The notes under the pieces are model-generated. The model was not told where the DNA came from. It searched no databases and worked only from the letters and a program-made list of their open reading frames with translations. The position numbers were made by a program, and so were the translations under genes. Below, in pieces: positions 7,208-14,950 of a stretch of DNA of 28,899 nt (positions are counted from its first letter, which is position 1; each line of letters opens with the position of its first letter). Source of the stretch: JAOUEA01 sp040511595 (lineage in GTDB: Bacteria > Actinomycetota > UBA4738 > HRBIN12); NCBI GenBank assembly GCA_040511595.1, contig JBEVGU010000048.1, forward strand, positions 1 through 28,899, given 5' to 3'.

Positions 7208-8319
7208 TAGCTCGCCGGCGCGGACGTCATGAGCGTGAGCGGCTTGCCGATCTTCGACTTCGTGGCGCGCACCACCGCCGAGGCCGCGTCGCGCAACGCT
7301 CCGCTCGCCGGGGAGTCGGGCTGCGCCAGCACGATCGGGGTTCCGATGTCGCCGCCCTCCCGCATCGCGGGCATCAACGGGACCTGGGCCATGAGCGGCA
7401 CACCGAGGTGCTCGGCGGCTTCCTGCCCGCCGCCTTCGCCGAAGATGGCCTCTCGCTCGCCGCAGTGCGGGCAGACGAACCAGCTCATGTTCTCGACCAC
7501 CCCGATCGGCCGGAGGTTCGTGCGTTCGGCCATCCTGCCCGAGCGCTCGGCCACGGTGCGCGCCGCCTCCTGGGGCGTGGTGACCACGAGCATCGACGCG
7601 CCCGGGAGGAACGAGGCCAGGGAGATCGAGACGTCGCCCGTGCCCGGGGGCAGGTCGCACAGCAGGAAGTCGAGGTCGCCCCAGTAGACGTCGCCGAGGA
7701 ACTGCTCGATCGCCTTGTGTAGCATCGGCCCGCGCCAGATCACGGGAGTGTCCTCGGGGACGAAGAAGCCCATCGAGATCACCTTCACGCCGTGGCCCTC
7801 GAGCGGCAGGATCATGTTCTCGAAGCCGACGGGCTTCCCCGCCACGCCCAGCATGCGCGGCACGCTGAATCCCCACACGTCCGCGTCGAGCACGCCCACC
7901 CGATGACCCTCGGCCGCAAGGGCGGCGGCCAGGTTCACCGTCACCGACGACTTCCCGACGCCACCCTTGCCGGAGGCGACGGCGATCACTGAGGTCGTGG
8001 ACGGGAACTGGATCTTCTGCTGCGGCGTGGGCGCGCCTCCTCGGAGCTGGGAGACCAATGCCTCCCGTTGCTCCTGGCTCATCGGAGTCAGGCGCACGTC
8101 GACCCGCTCGACGCCATCGAGCGGTTGCACGGCCGCGGTGACGTCCTGGGTGATGCGGTCCTTGAGCGGACAGCCCTCGATCGTGATCAGGACATGCACC
8201 TCGACGAGCCCGCCGTCGACGGTGATCGAGCGCAGCATGCCGATGTCCTCGATCGGGCGGCCGATCTCGGGATCCATGACCCCTCGAAGCGCCTCCCGGA
8301 CCTGCTCTTCCGTGGCCAC
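7207..8319 (-). CDS. mrp: Mrp/ApbC-type iron-sulfur cluster carrier ATPase with MIP18 (DUF59) domain
   Basis: A 370-residue Mrp/Nbp35-family P-loop ATPase that holds and hands on Fe-S clusters in the cytoplasm. Residues 1-80 are the MIP18/DUF59 domain with its conserved Cys (C50 in EGCPLKD). The deviant Walker A SGKGGVGKS is at about 116-124, a DADVWG switch follows, and the cluster-bridging CxxC is in F-V-C-P-H-C-G near residue 280. Length and order are as usual. The start is a GTG at 8319 preceded by a strong AAAGGGGGC ribosome site. It is divergent from a SufR-like regulator with a palindrome in between, which suggests that Fe-S status controls it. Confidence 0.95.
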   Translation of the reverse strand: MATEEQVREALRGVMDPEIGRPIEDIGMLRSITVDGGLVEVHVLITIEGCPLKDRITQDVTAAVQPLDGVERVDVRLTPMSQEQREALVSQLRGGAPTPQQKIQFPSTTSVIAVASGKGGVGKSSVTVNLAAALAAEGHRVGVLDADVWGFSVPRMLGVAGKPVGFENMILPLEGHGVKVISMGFFVPEDTPVIWRGPMLHKAIEQFLGDVYWGDLDFLLCDLPPGTGDVSISLASFLPGASMLVVTTPQEAARTVAERSGRMAERTNLRPIGVVENMSWFVCPHCGEREAIFGEGGGQEAAEHLGVPLMAQVPLMPAMREGGDIGTPIVLAQPDSPASGALRDAASAVVRATKSKIGKPLTLMTSAPAS

Positions 8320-8357
8320 GTCCGCCCCCTTTGCGCGCTCGTGGTGCTCTAAGCTTG

Positions 8358-8383
8358 ATTCGCACGGTGTTCACCGTGGAAAT
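8358..8383. promoter_or_regulatory. Palindromic operator candidate between mrp and sufR-like gene
   Basis: CACGGTG at 8363-8369 and its exact reverse complement CACCGTG at 8372-8378 are separated by two T's. The symmetry resumes further out with ATT at 8358-8360 and AAT at 8381-8383, so 10 of 13 positions per arm match. It sits near the middle of the 88-base divergent gap, where it could control both genes. The regulator next to it is the obvious candidate to bind here. It does not match the CAAC-N6-GTTG operator described for cyanobacterial SufR. Confidence 0.65.
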
Positions 8384-8407
8384 CCATGATACGTCCGGGG
8401 TGCAGAG

Positions 8408-9088
8408 ATGCCGGAGCCGTCGCCCATCGAGATCCACAAGGCCCTCGCCGACGACACTCGCTACCGGTGCTACCGGTTCCTCCGACTGTCGGGCCGCCCC
8501 GTCTCGGTGCGTGAGCTGTCGACGCGGCTTTCCCTGCACGCGAACACGTTGCGCCCGCACCTGCGCCGCCTCGTGGACGCCGGGCTCGTCAAGAGCGAGG
8601 TCGCTCGAGGGGGCTCGTCGGTCGGGCGGCCGCAGACCGTCTACTCGGCCGTCGATCGCGAAGACCGGGAAGGGCGCGACTTCCGCCTGCTGGCCGAGAT
8701 CCTCGCGGGACAGCTCTCCGGCGCCCGGCAGCGGCAGCGCGCCGCGGAGAGCGCTCGAGAGTGGGGGGCGTATCTGGTGGGGCGCGCCGCGCCGAGACCG
8801 GGCGCGCGAACCTCGGGCGGACCCAACCTCGCCGTCCTGCAGGAGGCCCTCGCCGAAGCCGGGTTCGACCCACGCTTCCACCGACGCGGACGCACCCGGG
8901 TCGACATCGCGCTGCGGGACTGCCCATTCCGGGATCTGCTGGACGAGCACCGAGAGCTGGTGTGCTCGATCCACCGCGGGCTCCTCGAAGGGATGCTCGC
9001 GGCGTCCCGGCCACCGATGAACCTCGGCAGCTTCGAGCCGTTGGTGGATCGCTCGAGGGTATGTCGCATCAGCGCCATCCCGGCCTGA
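8408..9088 (+). CDS. SufR-like winged-helix regulator with Fe-S cluster cysteines
   Basis: A 226-residue helix-turn-helix regulator of the ArsR/DeoR-like SufR group. Residues 5-80 form the winged helix, with the recognition region S-L-H-A-N-T-L-R-P-H-L-R-R-L near 42-55 and a G-R-P-Q-T-V-Y wing near 73-79. The C-terminal part carries D-C-P-F (C172), L-V-C-S-I-H (C186, H189) and R-V-C-R (C219), resembling the three-Cys pattern that holds a [4Fe-4S] cluster in SufR proteins. SufR represses Fe-S assembly genes when its cluster is present. Its divergent neighbour is mrp, an Fe-S carrier, with a palindrome between them. Cluster binding and target are inferred; the DNA-binding class is clear. No strong ribosome site is seen. 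Confidence 0.75.
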   Translation: MPEPSPIEIHKALADDTRYRCYRFLRLSGRPVSVRELSTRLSLHANTLRPHLRRLVDAGLVKSEVARGGSSVGRPQTVYSAVDREDREGRDFRLLAEILAGQLSGARQRQRAAESAREWGAYLVGRAAPRPGARTSGGPNLAVLQEALAEAGFDPRFHRRGRTRVDIALRDCPFRDLLDEHRELVCSIHRGLLEGMLAASRPPMNLGSFEPLVDRSRVCRISAIPA

Positions 9089-9170
9089 GCAGCTACGTAC
9101 GCATCGCCGAGCCTGAACCGGCGTACTCAGACTGAAGTCGGGCGCGGTCCCGTCCGATGCAACGTGAGGA

Positions 9171-9193
9171 CCGGGCGGCGGCGGGTCGCCCGG
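9171..9193. other. GC-rich hairpin upstream of pilT
   Basis: CCGGGCG and CGCCCGG form a 7-base-pair stem with a 9-base loop, about 33 bases before the pilT start and 80 bases after the preceding gene. It may be a terminator for the regulator or part of the pilT leader. There is no T-run. Nothing else was recognised in the 138-base gap at 9089-9226. Confidence 0.3.
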
Positions 9194-9226
9194 CGCGCGA
9201 TCAGATCACCGGCGGAGGAAGCAGAT

Positions 9227-10348
9227 ATGGAGCAGACGACCATGATGTCGTCGGACGGCACCCCGATCGTTCCGGAATTCAACGGCTGGCTGGAGCAACT
9301 CGTCGACGGCGAAGGCTCGGATCTCCACGTGAAGGTGGGCTCGCCCCCTATGATCCGGCTCCCCAAAGGGCTGCACCGGCTGGACCGTGACCCGCTGACC
9401 GGCATCGAATGTCAGGCGATCGCTGACGGCATCATCCCCGAGGATCGGAAAAGGAAGTTCCTCGAAACGGGCGAGGTCGATTTCGCATACTCGATCGGGC
9501 ACGTCGGCCGGTTCAGGGTGAACGTCTTCCGCCAGCGTGGCTCTGTGAGCTTGGTGCTCCGGAAGCTCCGGTTCGGCGGGCCTTCGTTCGAAGAGATCGG
9601 TCTCCCCGATGCCGTGCGGAAGGTCGCCGAGGAACACCGCGGCCTCGTGCTCGTCACCGGGCCCACCGGGTCGGGAAAGACGACGACCCTCGCCGCCATG
9701 ATCGACTACATCAACAAGACGAAGCCCGTGCACATCGTGACGATCGAGGACCCGATCGAGGTGTTACATCAGGACGAGGTGGCGTCGATCAACCAACGCG
9801 AAGTGGGGAGCGATACGCAGGACTTCCTGGTCGCGCTGCGGGCGGCGCTGCGTCAGGATCCCGACGTGATCCTGATCGGCGAGATGCGAGACACCGAGAC
9901 GGTCCGGGCCGCGATCGCGGCCGCCGAGACCGGGCACCTCGTGCTGTCGACCCTGCACACCGTCGACGCCACGGAGACCGTGAACCGCGTGATCGACTTC
10001 TTCCCGCCTTACCAGCAGAAGCAGGTGCGCCTCGCCCTGGCCGGCACACTGCGGGGCATCATCTGCCAGCGTCTCGTGCCGACCGTCGACGGCGGGCGGG
10101 TGCCGAGCCTCGAGATCATGATCAACACCGGCCGCGTCGCGGAGCGGATCGCCGATCCCGACAAGACGCACGAGATCAAGGACGTGATCCAAGACGGCAG
10201 TTTCTACGGCATGATCACGTTCGACCAGTGCCTGCTGCAGCTCGTGCGGCAAGGCCAGGTCACGGTCGAGGATGCCTTCCAGGCGGTCTCGAACCGGCAC
10301 GACTTCGAGCTGGCGATGCAACAGGCCGGCATGCCGCTGCCCGTGTAG
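9227..10348 (+). CDS. pilT: Type IV pilus retraction ATPase PilT
   Basis: A 373-residue GspE/PilT-family hexameric ATPase that drives pilus retraction from the inner face of the membrane. Present in order: N-terminal PAS-like domain with S-D-L-H (31-34), Walker A GPTGSGKT (145-152), the Asp box IEDPIE (173-178), Walker B ILIGEMRD (215-222) and the His box around 237-254. The C-terminal part has the PilT-type F-D-Q-C-L-L-Q-L segment. The ATG at 9227 is fixed by GGAGGAA at 9214-9220. Two possible downstream Met starts lie within six codons. No other pilus gene is in the window, so it is either a detached pilT or serves pili encoded elsewhere. Confidence 0.93.
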   Translation: MEQTTMMSSDGTPIVPEFNGWLEQLVDGEGSDLHVKVGSPPMIRLPKGLHRLDRDPLTGIECQAIADGIIPEDRKRKFLETGEVDFAYSIGHVGRFRVNVFRQRGSVSLVLRKLRFGGPSFEEIGLPDAVRKVAEEHRGLVLVTGPTGSGKTTTLAAMIDYINKTKPVHIVTIEDPIEVLHQDEVASINQREVGSDTQDFLVALRAALRQDPDVILIGEMRDTETVRAAIAAAETGHLVLSTLHTVDATETVNRVIDFFPPYQQKQVRLALAGTLRGIICQRLVPTVDGGRVPSLEIMINTGRVAERIADPDKTHEIKDVIQDGSFYGMITFDQCLLQLVRQGQVTVEDAFQAVSNRHDFELAMQQAGMPLPV

Positions 10349-10363
10349 GCCATTCCGATCGAC

Positions 10364-10381
10364 GACCCGGGATCCCGGGTC
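10364..10381. terminator. Perfect palindrome between convergent pilT and cupredoxin genes
   Basis: GACCCGGGATCCCGGGTC is an 18-base perfect palindrome lying between the pilT stop at 10348 and the cupredoxin stop codon, which it touches. As RNA it gives a 7-base-pair stem with a GATC loop on either strand. It is probably a shared terminator, although no T-run follows. Confidence 0.5.
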
Positions 10382-10910
10382 AGGCGGCGGTCGGGCGACG
10401 ACGCATCCTCGCGAGGCCCGCGCCTGCGGCCGCGCCGATCAGCAATCCCGCGGCGCCGGCCGCGATCCAGCCGTCGCCATCGGAAGCGGGAACGGCCGAC
10501 GCGGTGACGGGACGGGTCTCGAGCGGCGCCGCATCGGCGCCCGAGGCTCCTTCGCCGATCACGATCGAGCCCGACATGCCCGGGTGGATCGAGCAGGCAT
10601 ACGCGTACACACCGTCGTCGGCGAACGACGTCGTGTAGCGATCGCCCGTGGTCAGGTCCTCGAAGTTCCCCCATCCGTTGGCCGTGACGTTGTGCGTGAA
10701 CCCGTCGCGGTTCACGAACGTGATCGTCTCGCCGGGCTGGGCGAACAGCGTCGACGGCGTGAAGCACGCATCGATCATCTCGATCCGCGTCCCGCTGCCC
10801 TCCGTGGCGCCTTCGTGACACCCGCCCCCGGCCGACGCCGTGGTGATGCCGGCGAATGTTCCGATCATGCCGAGCGCGACGATCGTCGTCACCGTGCGTA
10901 GCGCTGTCAT
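10380..10910 (-). CDS. Exported, membrane-anchored cupredoxin
   Basis: A 176-residue exported blue-copper protein. Residues 1-27 are a signal peptide ending in T-T-A-S-A. The cupredoxin domain spans about 40-119 and has the four type-1 copper ligands: H73 in F-T-H-N, then C106, H109 and M112 in A-C-S-I-H-P-G-M. C31 and C49 may form a disulfide. Residues 148-168 are a hydrophobic stretch followed by R-M-R-R-R, an outer-face C-terminal anchor. A strong GGGAGGG ribosome site 7 bases before the ATG at 10910 decides the start. It probably carries electrons or binds copper at the cell surface. It lies 64 bases after the anti-sigma gene and has its own ECF-type promoter. Confidence 0.85.
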   Translation of the reverse strand: MTALRTVTTIVALGMIGTFAGITTASAGGGCHEGATEGSGTRIEMIDACFTPSTLFAQPGETITFVNRDGFTHNVTANGWGNFEDLTTGDRYTTSFADDGVYAYACSIHPGMSGSIVIGEGASGADAAPLETRPVTASAVPASDGDGWIAAGAAGLLIGAAAGAGLARMRRRPTAA

Positions 10911-10941
10911 CGAACGGCCCTCCCTCATCGAGTCCCACACC

Positions 10942-10970
10942 GACTACACCGGCAGCCGGGTGAGGGTTCC
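10942..10970 (-). promoter_or_regulatory. ECF-type promoter of the cupredoxin gene
   Basis: On the minus strand GGAACC (10970-10965) is followed after exactly 16 bases by TGTAGTC (10948-10942). The same GGAACC-N16-TGTA arrangement precedes the ECF sigma gene of this cluster. GGAAC is the classic -35 core of ECF-group promoters. The start codon is about 32 bases further on. Confidence 0.65.
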
Positions 10971-10974
10971 CGGA

Positions 10975-11793
10975 TCACCCAGGGTCGGTCGCGGGCTGCA
11001 GCGACTCCGCGATCGCGACCGCGGCCTGCTTCGGCAGCGCCGTCTCGAGCCGGAACGTGAACCCGGCGTCCTGCCAGATCAGCACGTTGCCGGACACGAG
11101 CAGGCGCATCGCCTCGTCACCACGCAGGATCACGAGCTCGTGCTCGCCGGTCGTCCAGAACGCGTCGCGGCCTTCGACGAACGCGTCGCCGAACCGGTCG
11201 GTCTCTTCGAAGAGCAGCTTGGAGGCTACCTCCCAGTCGCCCTCGAACTGCATCAGCACGGCACCCGTCCTCGTTCCGGAGATCGCGGGCAGCTCGGCGC
11301 TGGGAGCCCACGCGTTCACGATGCGCGTCGCGACGTCGCCGGGCTCGGGCCCCACCTCCGCCTCGTCGACCCACGTGCGATCGGGGGGGCCGAGCGCCGA
11401 GGGGATCTCCGGCGCGAACCCGGCGATCGCCCCGGCATCAGAGAGCGAGACCTCCCGGCCGAAATCCTCGCCGGTCGCGACGTTCGTCGGCAACGCGGTG
11501 GGTCGGCCGGGCAGCACCTCGATGGAGATCGCACCGAGCTCGATCACGAAGCGCGCCGCCAGCGCCACACCGGCGAGCGCGAGCAGGGCGGCGGCGATCA
11601 CGAGCAGCGTGCGCCGGCGGCTCGGCATCGAGAGCCGTGGTGCCACGAGCGAGGGCGCCGACCGCTCCTCACGGATCGCGTCGATGACCGCGCCGGCTAC
11701 GTCGGGCGTTCCGGGCCAGGCGAGCTCGTCGCCGAGACGCCCCAGGGCGGCGCCCAACTGTTCGTCGGTCATCCTGAGCAGGCGCTCGGTCAT
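10975..11793 (-). CDS. Membrane-anchored anti-sigma factor candidate
   Basis: A 272-residue single-pass membrane protein. Residues 1-58 are a cytoplasmic segment with no HxxxCxxC zinc motif, residues 62-84 are a clear transmembrane helix after an R-R-R stop, and the remaining 190 residues are extracytoplasmic. The outer domain has no motif I recognise. The start overlaps the sigma gene stop in an ATGA, the usual layout for a cognate anti-sigma factor that holds the sigma factor at the membrane until an outside signal arrives. The assignment rests mainly on position and topology; a plain sensor or lipoprotein-like role is possible. No proteolysis site can be named. Confidence 0.65.
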   Translation of the reverse strand: MTERLLRMTDEQLGAALGRLGDELAWPGTPDVAGAVIDAIREERSAPSLVAPRLSMPSRRRTLLVIAAALLALAGVALAARFVIELGAISIEVLPGRPTALPTNVATGEDFGREVSLSDAGAIAGFAPEIPSALGPPDRTWVDEAEVGPEPGDVATRIVNAWAPSAELPAISGTRTGAVLMQFEGDWEVASKLLFEETDRFGDAFVEGRDAFWTTGEHELVILRGDEAMRLLVSGNVLIWQDAGFTFRLETALPKQAAVAIAESLQPATDPG

Positions 11794-12386
11794 GGCTCCT
11801 CCGGGTCGATGAGTCCGGCGTCCGCGGTGATCTCCGTGCGAAGGCGCGCGAGCGCTCGCGACAGTCGGGACTTGACCGTTCCTGGGCGGACATCGAGCGC
11901 CTCGGCTGTCTCCGCCTCGCTCATCTCGAACAGGTACCGATAGGCAACGACGAGCCGGTCACGCTCGGGCAGCCTGCCGAGCGCGACCGCGAGGAGCTCG
12001 GCGTCAGCGCGCTCGAGGGCCGCGGCCTCGGGGGACGGGGCCGCGTCCCCCGATGCGGTCGCGGCCGCCCGCACGACCAGGCCGTCGCGGCGACGAGCGG
12101 AGCGACCCCTGTTGCGGGCCTCGTTCGCCACGATGCGCAGGATCCACGGCCGAAACGGGGCCCCCGTCCGGAACCGAGGCAGGGCGTAATACGCCTTCAC
12201 GAACGCCTCCTGCACGGCATCCTCCGCATCGCCCCGGTTGCGCACGACCAACCAGGCGACGCGGAAGGCGATGCCCTGGTACCGCGTCACCAGCTCCTCG
12301 TACGCGCCGACGTCGCCGTCGCGTGCGCGTGCGGTGAGCTCGGCGTCCTCCGATGGTCGGCCCTCCACGGGGCGCTGGTCGATCAC
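11790..12386 (-). CDS. ECF RNA polymerase sigma factor
   Basis: A 198-residue ECF sigma factor. Region 2 spans about 18-90, with the D-A-E-D-A-V-Q-E-A-F segment of region 2.2 and the F-R-P-W-I-L-R-I-V-A-N-E-A-R-N segment of regions 2.3-2.4. Region 4 spans about 130-185, with the helix-turn-helix M-S-E-A-E-T-A-E-A-L-D-V-R-P-G-T-V-K-S-R. The start is a GTG at 12386 with only a weak ribosome site. The promoter predicted at 12395-12424 would give a very short leader. The stop overlaps the anti-sigma start. The matching promoter in front of the cupredoxin gene suggests self-regulation and control of that gene. Confidence 0.93.
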   Translation of the reverse strand: MIDQRPVEGRPSEDAELTARARDGDVGAYEELVTRYQGIAFRVAWLVVRNRGDAEDAVQEAFVKAYYALPRFRTGAPFRPWILRIVANEARNRGRSARRRDGLVVRAAATASGDAAPSPEAAALERADAELLAVALGRLPERDRLVVAYRYLFEMSEAETAEALDVRPGTVKSRLSRALARLRTEITADAGLIDPEEP

Positions 12387-12394
12387 CTTCGACC

Positions 12395-12424
12395 GTCATA
12401 CACCAGAGTGGGCGAGGGGGTTCC
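12395..12424 (-). promoter_or_regulatory. ECF-type autoregulatory promoter of the sigma gene
   Basis: On the minus strand GGAACC (12424-12419) is followed after exactly 16 bases by TGTATGAC (12402-12395). This is the same -35, spacer length and TGTA as in front of the cupredoxin gene. The GTG start lies 8 bases after the element, so the leader would be nearly absent. Confidence 0.65.
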
Positions 12425-12448
12425 GGAAGGCCTTCGTGGCGACGACGA

Positions 12449-12475
12449 GAGGAGCCGGATCGACCCCGGCTCCTC
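12449..12475 (-). terminator. Terminator-like hairpin after the SPFH gene
   Basis: GAGGAGCCGG at 12449-12458 and its exact complement at 12466-12475 form a 10-base-pair stem with a 7-base loop. It lies 22 bases beyond the SPFH stop and upstream of the ECF promoter, so it would insulate the two minus-strand units. There is no T-run. Confidence 0.6.
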
Positions 12476-12496
12476 CCGTATCCGGCCGAACCGGGC

Positions 12497-13432
12497 TCAG
12501 CCGGTCGAGGTCCTCGAGCCATCGCTCCCGTCGGACGATGCCACGTCGGACAGGGCCGAGAAACCGGCGACGAGGCTCGACAGCTCCATCGGCACCACGA
12601 TCTTGGACGAGGGCGCCACGCCAAGCGCCTTCAAGGTCTCGAGGTACTGGAGCCGCATCGTGTTCACGGCCGCGCCCATCGCCTGCTCGTTGATCGTTTT
12701 CAGCGCGAGCGCGAAGCCTTCGGCGCGCAGGATCGCCGCCTGTCGCTCACCCTCCGCCGTGAGGATCGCGGACTGCTTCGAGCCCTCGGCGTTCAGGATC
12801 GCGGCTTCCTTGTTGCCCTCGGCGACCGTGATGGCCGCGGCCTTTTGCCCGTCGGCCTCGGTGACGACCGCGCGCCTGGTGCGCTCGGCCGACATCTGCC
12901 GGGTCATCGCCTCCTGCACGGACGCGGGCGGGATGATCTCCCGGATCTCGACATTCGTGACCTTCACGCCCCAGCGCTCGGTCACCTCGTCGAGCTTGAT
13001 ACGCAGCAGGGTGTTGATCTCGTCCCGCTTGGCGAGCATGTCGTCGAGGGGGATGTCACCGATCACCGCCCGCAGCGTCGTCGAGGCGATGTTCAGGGCG
13101 GCCCCGGCGAAGTTCCCGACCTGCACCACCGAGGTCTGCGCGTCCATCACCTTGTAGAACATCACGAAGTCGACCGCGATCGGGGCGTTGTCCTTGGTGA
13201 TGGAATCCTGCCGAGGGATCTCCAGGTAGAACTCGCGCAGGTCGACGCTGATGCCCCGGTCGACGAAGGGGATCAGGACCACGAGCCCCGGTCCTTTCTG
13301 ACCGAGCAGGCGGCCGAGTCGGAACACGACCAGCCGCTGATATTCGGGCACGATGCGGATCGCCTTCGCCAGGAACAGCACGACCAGCACGACCACCACG
13401 ATCAGCGCGATCAAGGCGGCACTGATCTCCAT
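12497..13432 (-). CDS. SPFH/stomatin-like (slipin) membrane protein
   Basis: A 311-residue stomatin/prohibitin-type protein. Residues 4-24 are an N-terminal hydrophobic anchor, the SPFH domain covers about 25-190 (R-I-V-P-E-Y-Q-R-L-V-V-F-R-L-G-R at the front), and 190-260 is an Ala/Glu-rich coiled coil with repeated A-E-G-x-x-x-A-A-I-L units. Such proteins form rings or scaffolds in the membrane, and many pair with NfeD proteases. The nfeD-like gene directly upstream overlaps this start by one base (TGATG), so the pair is translated together. The last 20 residues are Ser/Gly-rich and probably disordered. The assignment is secure; the client process is unknown. Confidence 0.93.
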   Translation of the reverse strand: MEISAALIALIVVVVLVVLFLAKAIRIVPEYQRLVVFRLGRLLGQKGPGLVVLIPFVDRGISVDLREFYLEIPRQDSITKDNAPIAVDFVMFYKVMDAQTSVVQVGNFAGAALNIASTTLRAVIGDIPLDDMLAKRDEINTLLRIKLDEVTERWGVKVTNVEIREIIPPASVQEAMTRQMSAERTRRAVVTEADGQKAAAITVAEGNKEAAILNAEGSKQSAILTAEGERQAAILRAEGFALALKTINEQAMGAAVNTMRLQYLETLKALGVAPSSKIVVPMELSSLVAGFSALSDVASSDGSDGSRTSTG

Positions 13433-14808
13433 CAGTGGTTCCTCCCTTCATCGGCCGTCGAGCCGACAGCCGCTTCATGCTCGATCGGAGCGCGATCGAC
13501 GGTGAGCACGAGACCGTCGACGCGGGTGACCGTGACCGGCGCGCCGGCCGGGATCGGGGTACCGTCGGCCGAGGTGGCGCGCCACTCTTCGGACGAGACA
13601 CGGACGATGCCGTCCGGATTCAACCCTGCCCCCAGCGCGACACCGGGTCGCCCGACGATCTGCTCGGAACCCTGAGCCGCCGGCATGCGCCGCACCGACA
13701 AGATCTTCCGAAGCACGACCGCGAAGAAGACACCAACGAATGCCGCCACCGCCACGAGCACGGCCGGCGAGACCGAGACCCCGCCGGCACGGTCGTACAG
13801 GAACCAGCCGCCGAGCACAAGACAGATCACGCCGGCGATACCCCAGATCCCGAACCCGGGCGCGCTGAGCTCGACGATCATGAGCACGGCCGCCGCGATG
13901 AGCAGGCCGATGCCGATCAGCTGTACCGGAAGCACGCCGAACGACACGATAGCCAGGACCAGCAGCGCGGTGCCGATCGTGCCCGAGAAGATGTGACCGG
14001 GCACGAGCAGCTCGAGCACGATGAGCGCGAGTCCCAGCCAGAAAAAGATGAACGCGAGCGTCGGGTCGAACAGGGTGTGCAGGAAGCCCACGAATCCGCC
14101 CATGTCGACGTCTCGCACGGTGGCCCCGGCGGTGTCGAGGGTCACCGTGCTGCCATCGCCTAGGGTGACCGTGTCGCCGTCGACCGCCGACAGCAACGCG
14201 TCGGTGGACGGCTCGATCAGGTCGATCACGTCGTCGCGCAATGCCTGCTCCGCGCTGATGCTCACCGCATCCGTCACGAACGTCTCCGCGACGTCACCGT
14301 TGCGACCGTTCTGCTCGGCGATCGCGCGCATCGACGCCGCCGCGTCGTTCACGGCCTTGTCGGAACCGACCGCGCCGTCGATGCCGACCGGCGTGGCGGC
14401 CCCGACGTTGGTGCCCGGGGCCATGGCGGCGACGGGGCAGGACAGCAGCACGAACGATCCGGCCGAGGCCGCCCGCGCGCCCGAGGGGGCCACGTAGCAC
14501 AGGACCGGGATGCGCGCGTTCAACACGGCCTGGGTGATCTGGCGGGTCGAGGAGACGAGGCCGCCGGGGGTGTCGATCTCGATCAGCACGGCCCGGGCGT
14601 CCGTCTCGGCGGCGTCCGAGATGCCTCGCTCGAGGTAGTCGGCGACGAAGGGATCAACGACGCCGTCGAGGTGCAGTCGCGTGATCGTGCCGGAGCCGGA
14701 CGAGGGTGACGGGGACTGAGCCGAGGCGGGGTGGGGGAGGGCGACGAGACCGACGACGACGAGGGCCACCGCGAGCGTGAGCCGAGCCGATGGACCCACC
14801 CGTGTCAT
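13432..14808 (-). CDS. NfeD-family membrane serine protease (ClpP-like domain plus OB-fold)
   Basis: A 458-residue long-form NfeD protein. A signal peptide ends near A-S-A at residue 30. The ClpP/SppA-like protease domain covers about 40-200, with the catalytic Ser near 115 in A-R-A-A-S-A-G and the likely catalytic Lys near 151 in S-D-K-A-V-N-D-A, as in the archaeal 1510-N protease. Four or so transmembrane segments occupy about 235-370 and an OB-like NfeD domain ends the protein. The archaeal homologue cleaves the C-terminus of its stomatin partner, encoded next door as here. I chose the ATG at 14808 because GGAG lies 9 bases before it; the ATG at 14817 directly abuts that GGAG. Confidence 0.9.
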   Translation of the reverse strand: MTRVGPSARLTLAVALVVVGLVALPHPASAQSPSPSSGSGTITRLHLDGVVDPFVADYLERGISDAAETDARAVLIEIDTPGGLVSSTRQITQAVLNARIPVLCYVAPSGARAASAGSFVLLSCPVAAMAPGTNVGAATPVGIDGAVGSDKAVNDAAASMRAIAEQNGRNGDVAETFVTDAVSISAEQALRDDVIDLIEPSTDALLSAVDGDTVTLGDGSTVTLDTAGATVRDVDMGGFVGFLHTLFDPTLAFIFFWLGLALIVLELLVPGHIFSGTIGTALLVLAIVSFGVLPVQLIGIGLLIAAAVLMIVELSAPGFGIWGIAGVICLVLGGWFLYDRAGGVSVSPAVLVAVAAFVGVFFAVVLRKILSVRRMPAAQGSEQIVGRPGVALGAGLNPDGIVRVSSEEWRATSADGTPIPAGAPVTVTRVDGLVLTVDRAPIEHEAAVGSTADEGRNH

Positions 14809-14950
14809 CGTGATCATCTCCGTGTCATCGATTCGTCACATGTTGCGGTTCGGTTCTCGTTCGTGGCACCGCACGACCGAGACTAGACGCCCGGCGAAGA
14901 CCGTGCAGGGAAGCCCGCCGAGGCCGATAATCGATGGCGAGAGTTGCGAG

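Noticed and set aside
8358..8383. The mrp/regulator palindrome as a transcription terminator
   Set aside because: It lies between divergent starts, not after any gene end, so an operator is more reasonable.
6347..8974. An 875-codon open frame on the minus strand across lgt, mrp and the regulator
   Set aside because: It is antisense or out of frame to three well-supported genes, its peptide is Arg/Gly/Pro-rich without motifs, and long chance frames are expected at this GC content.
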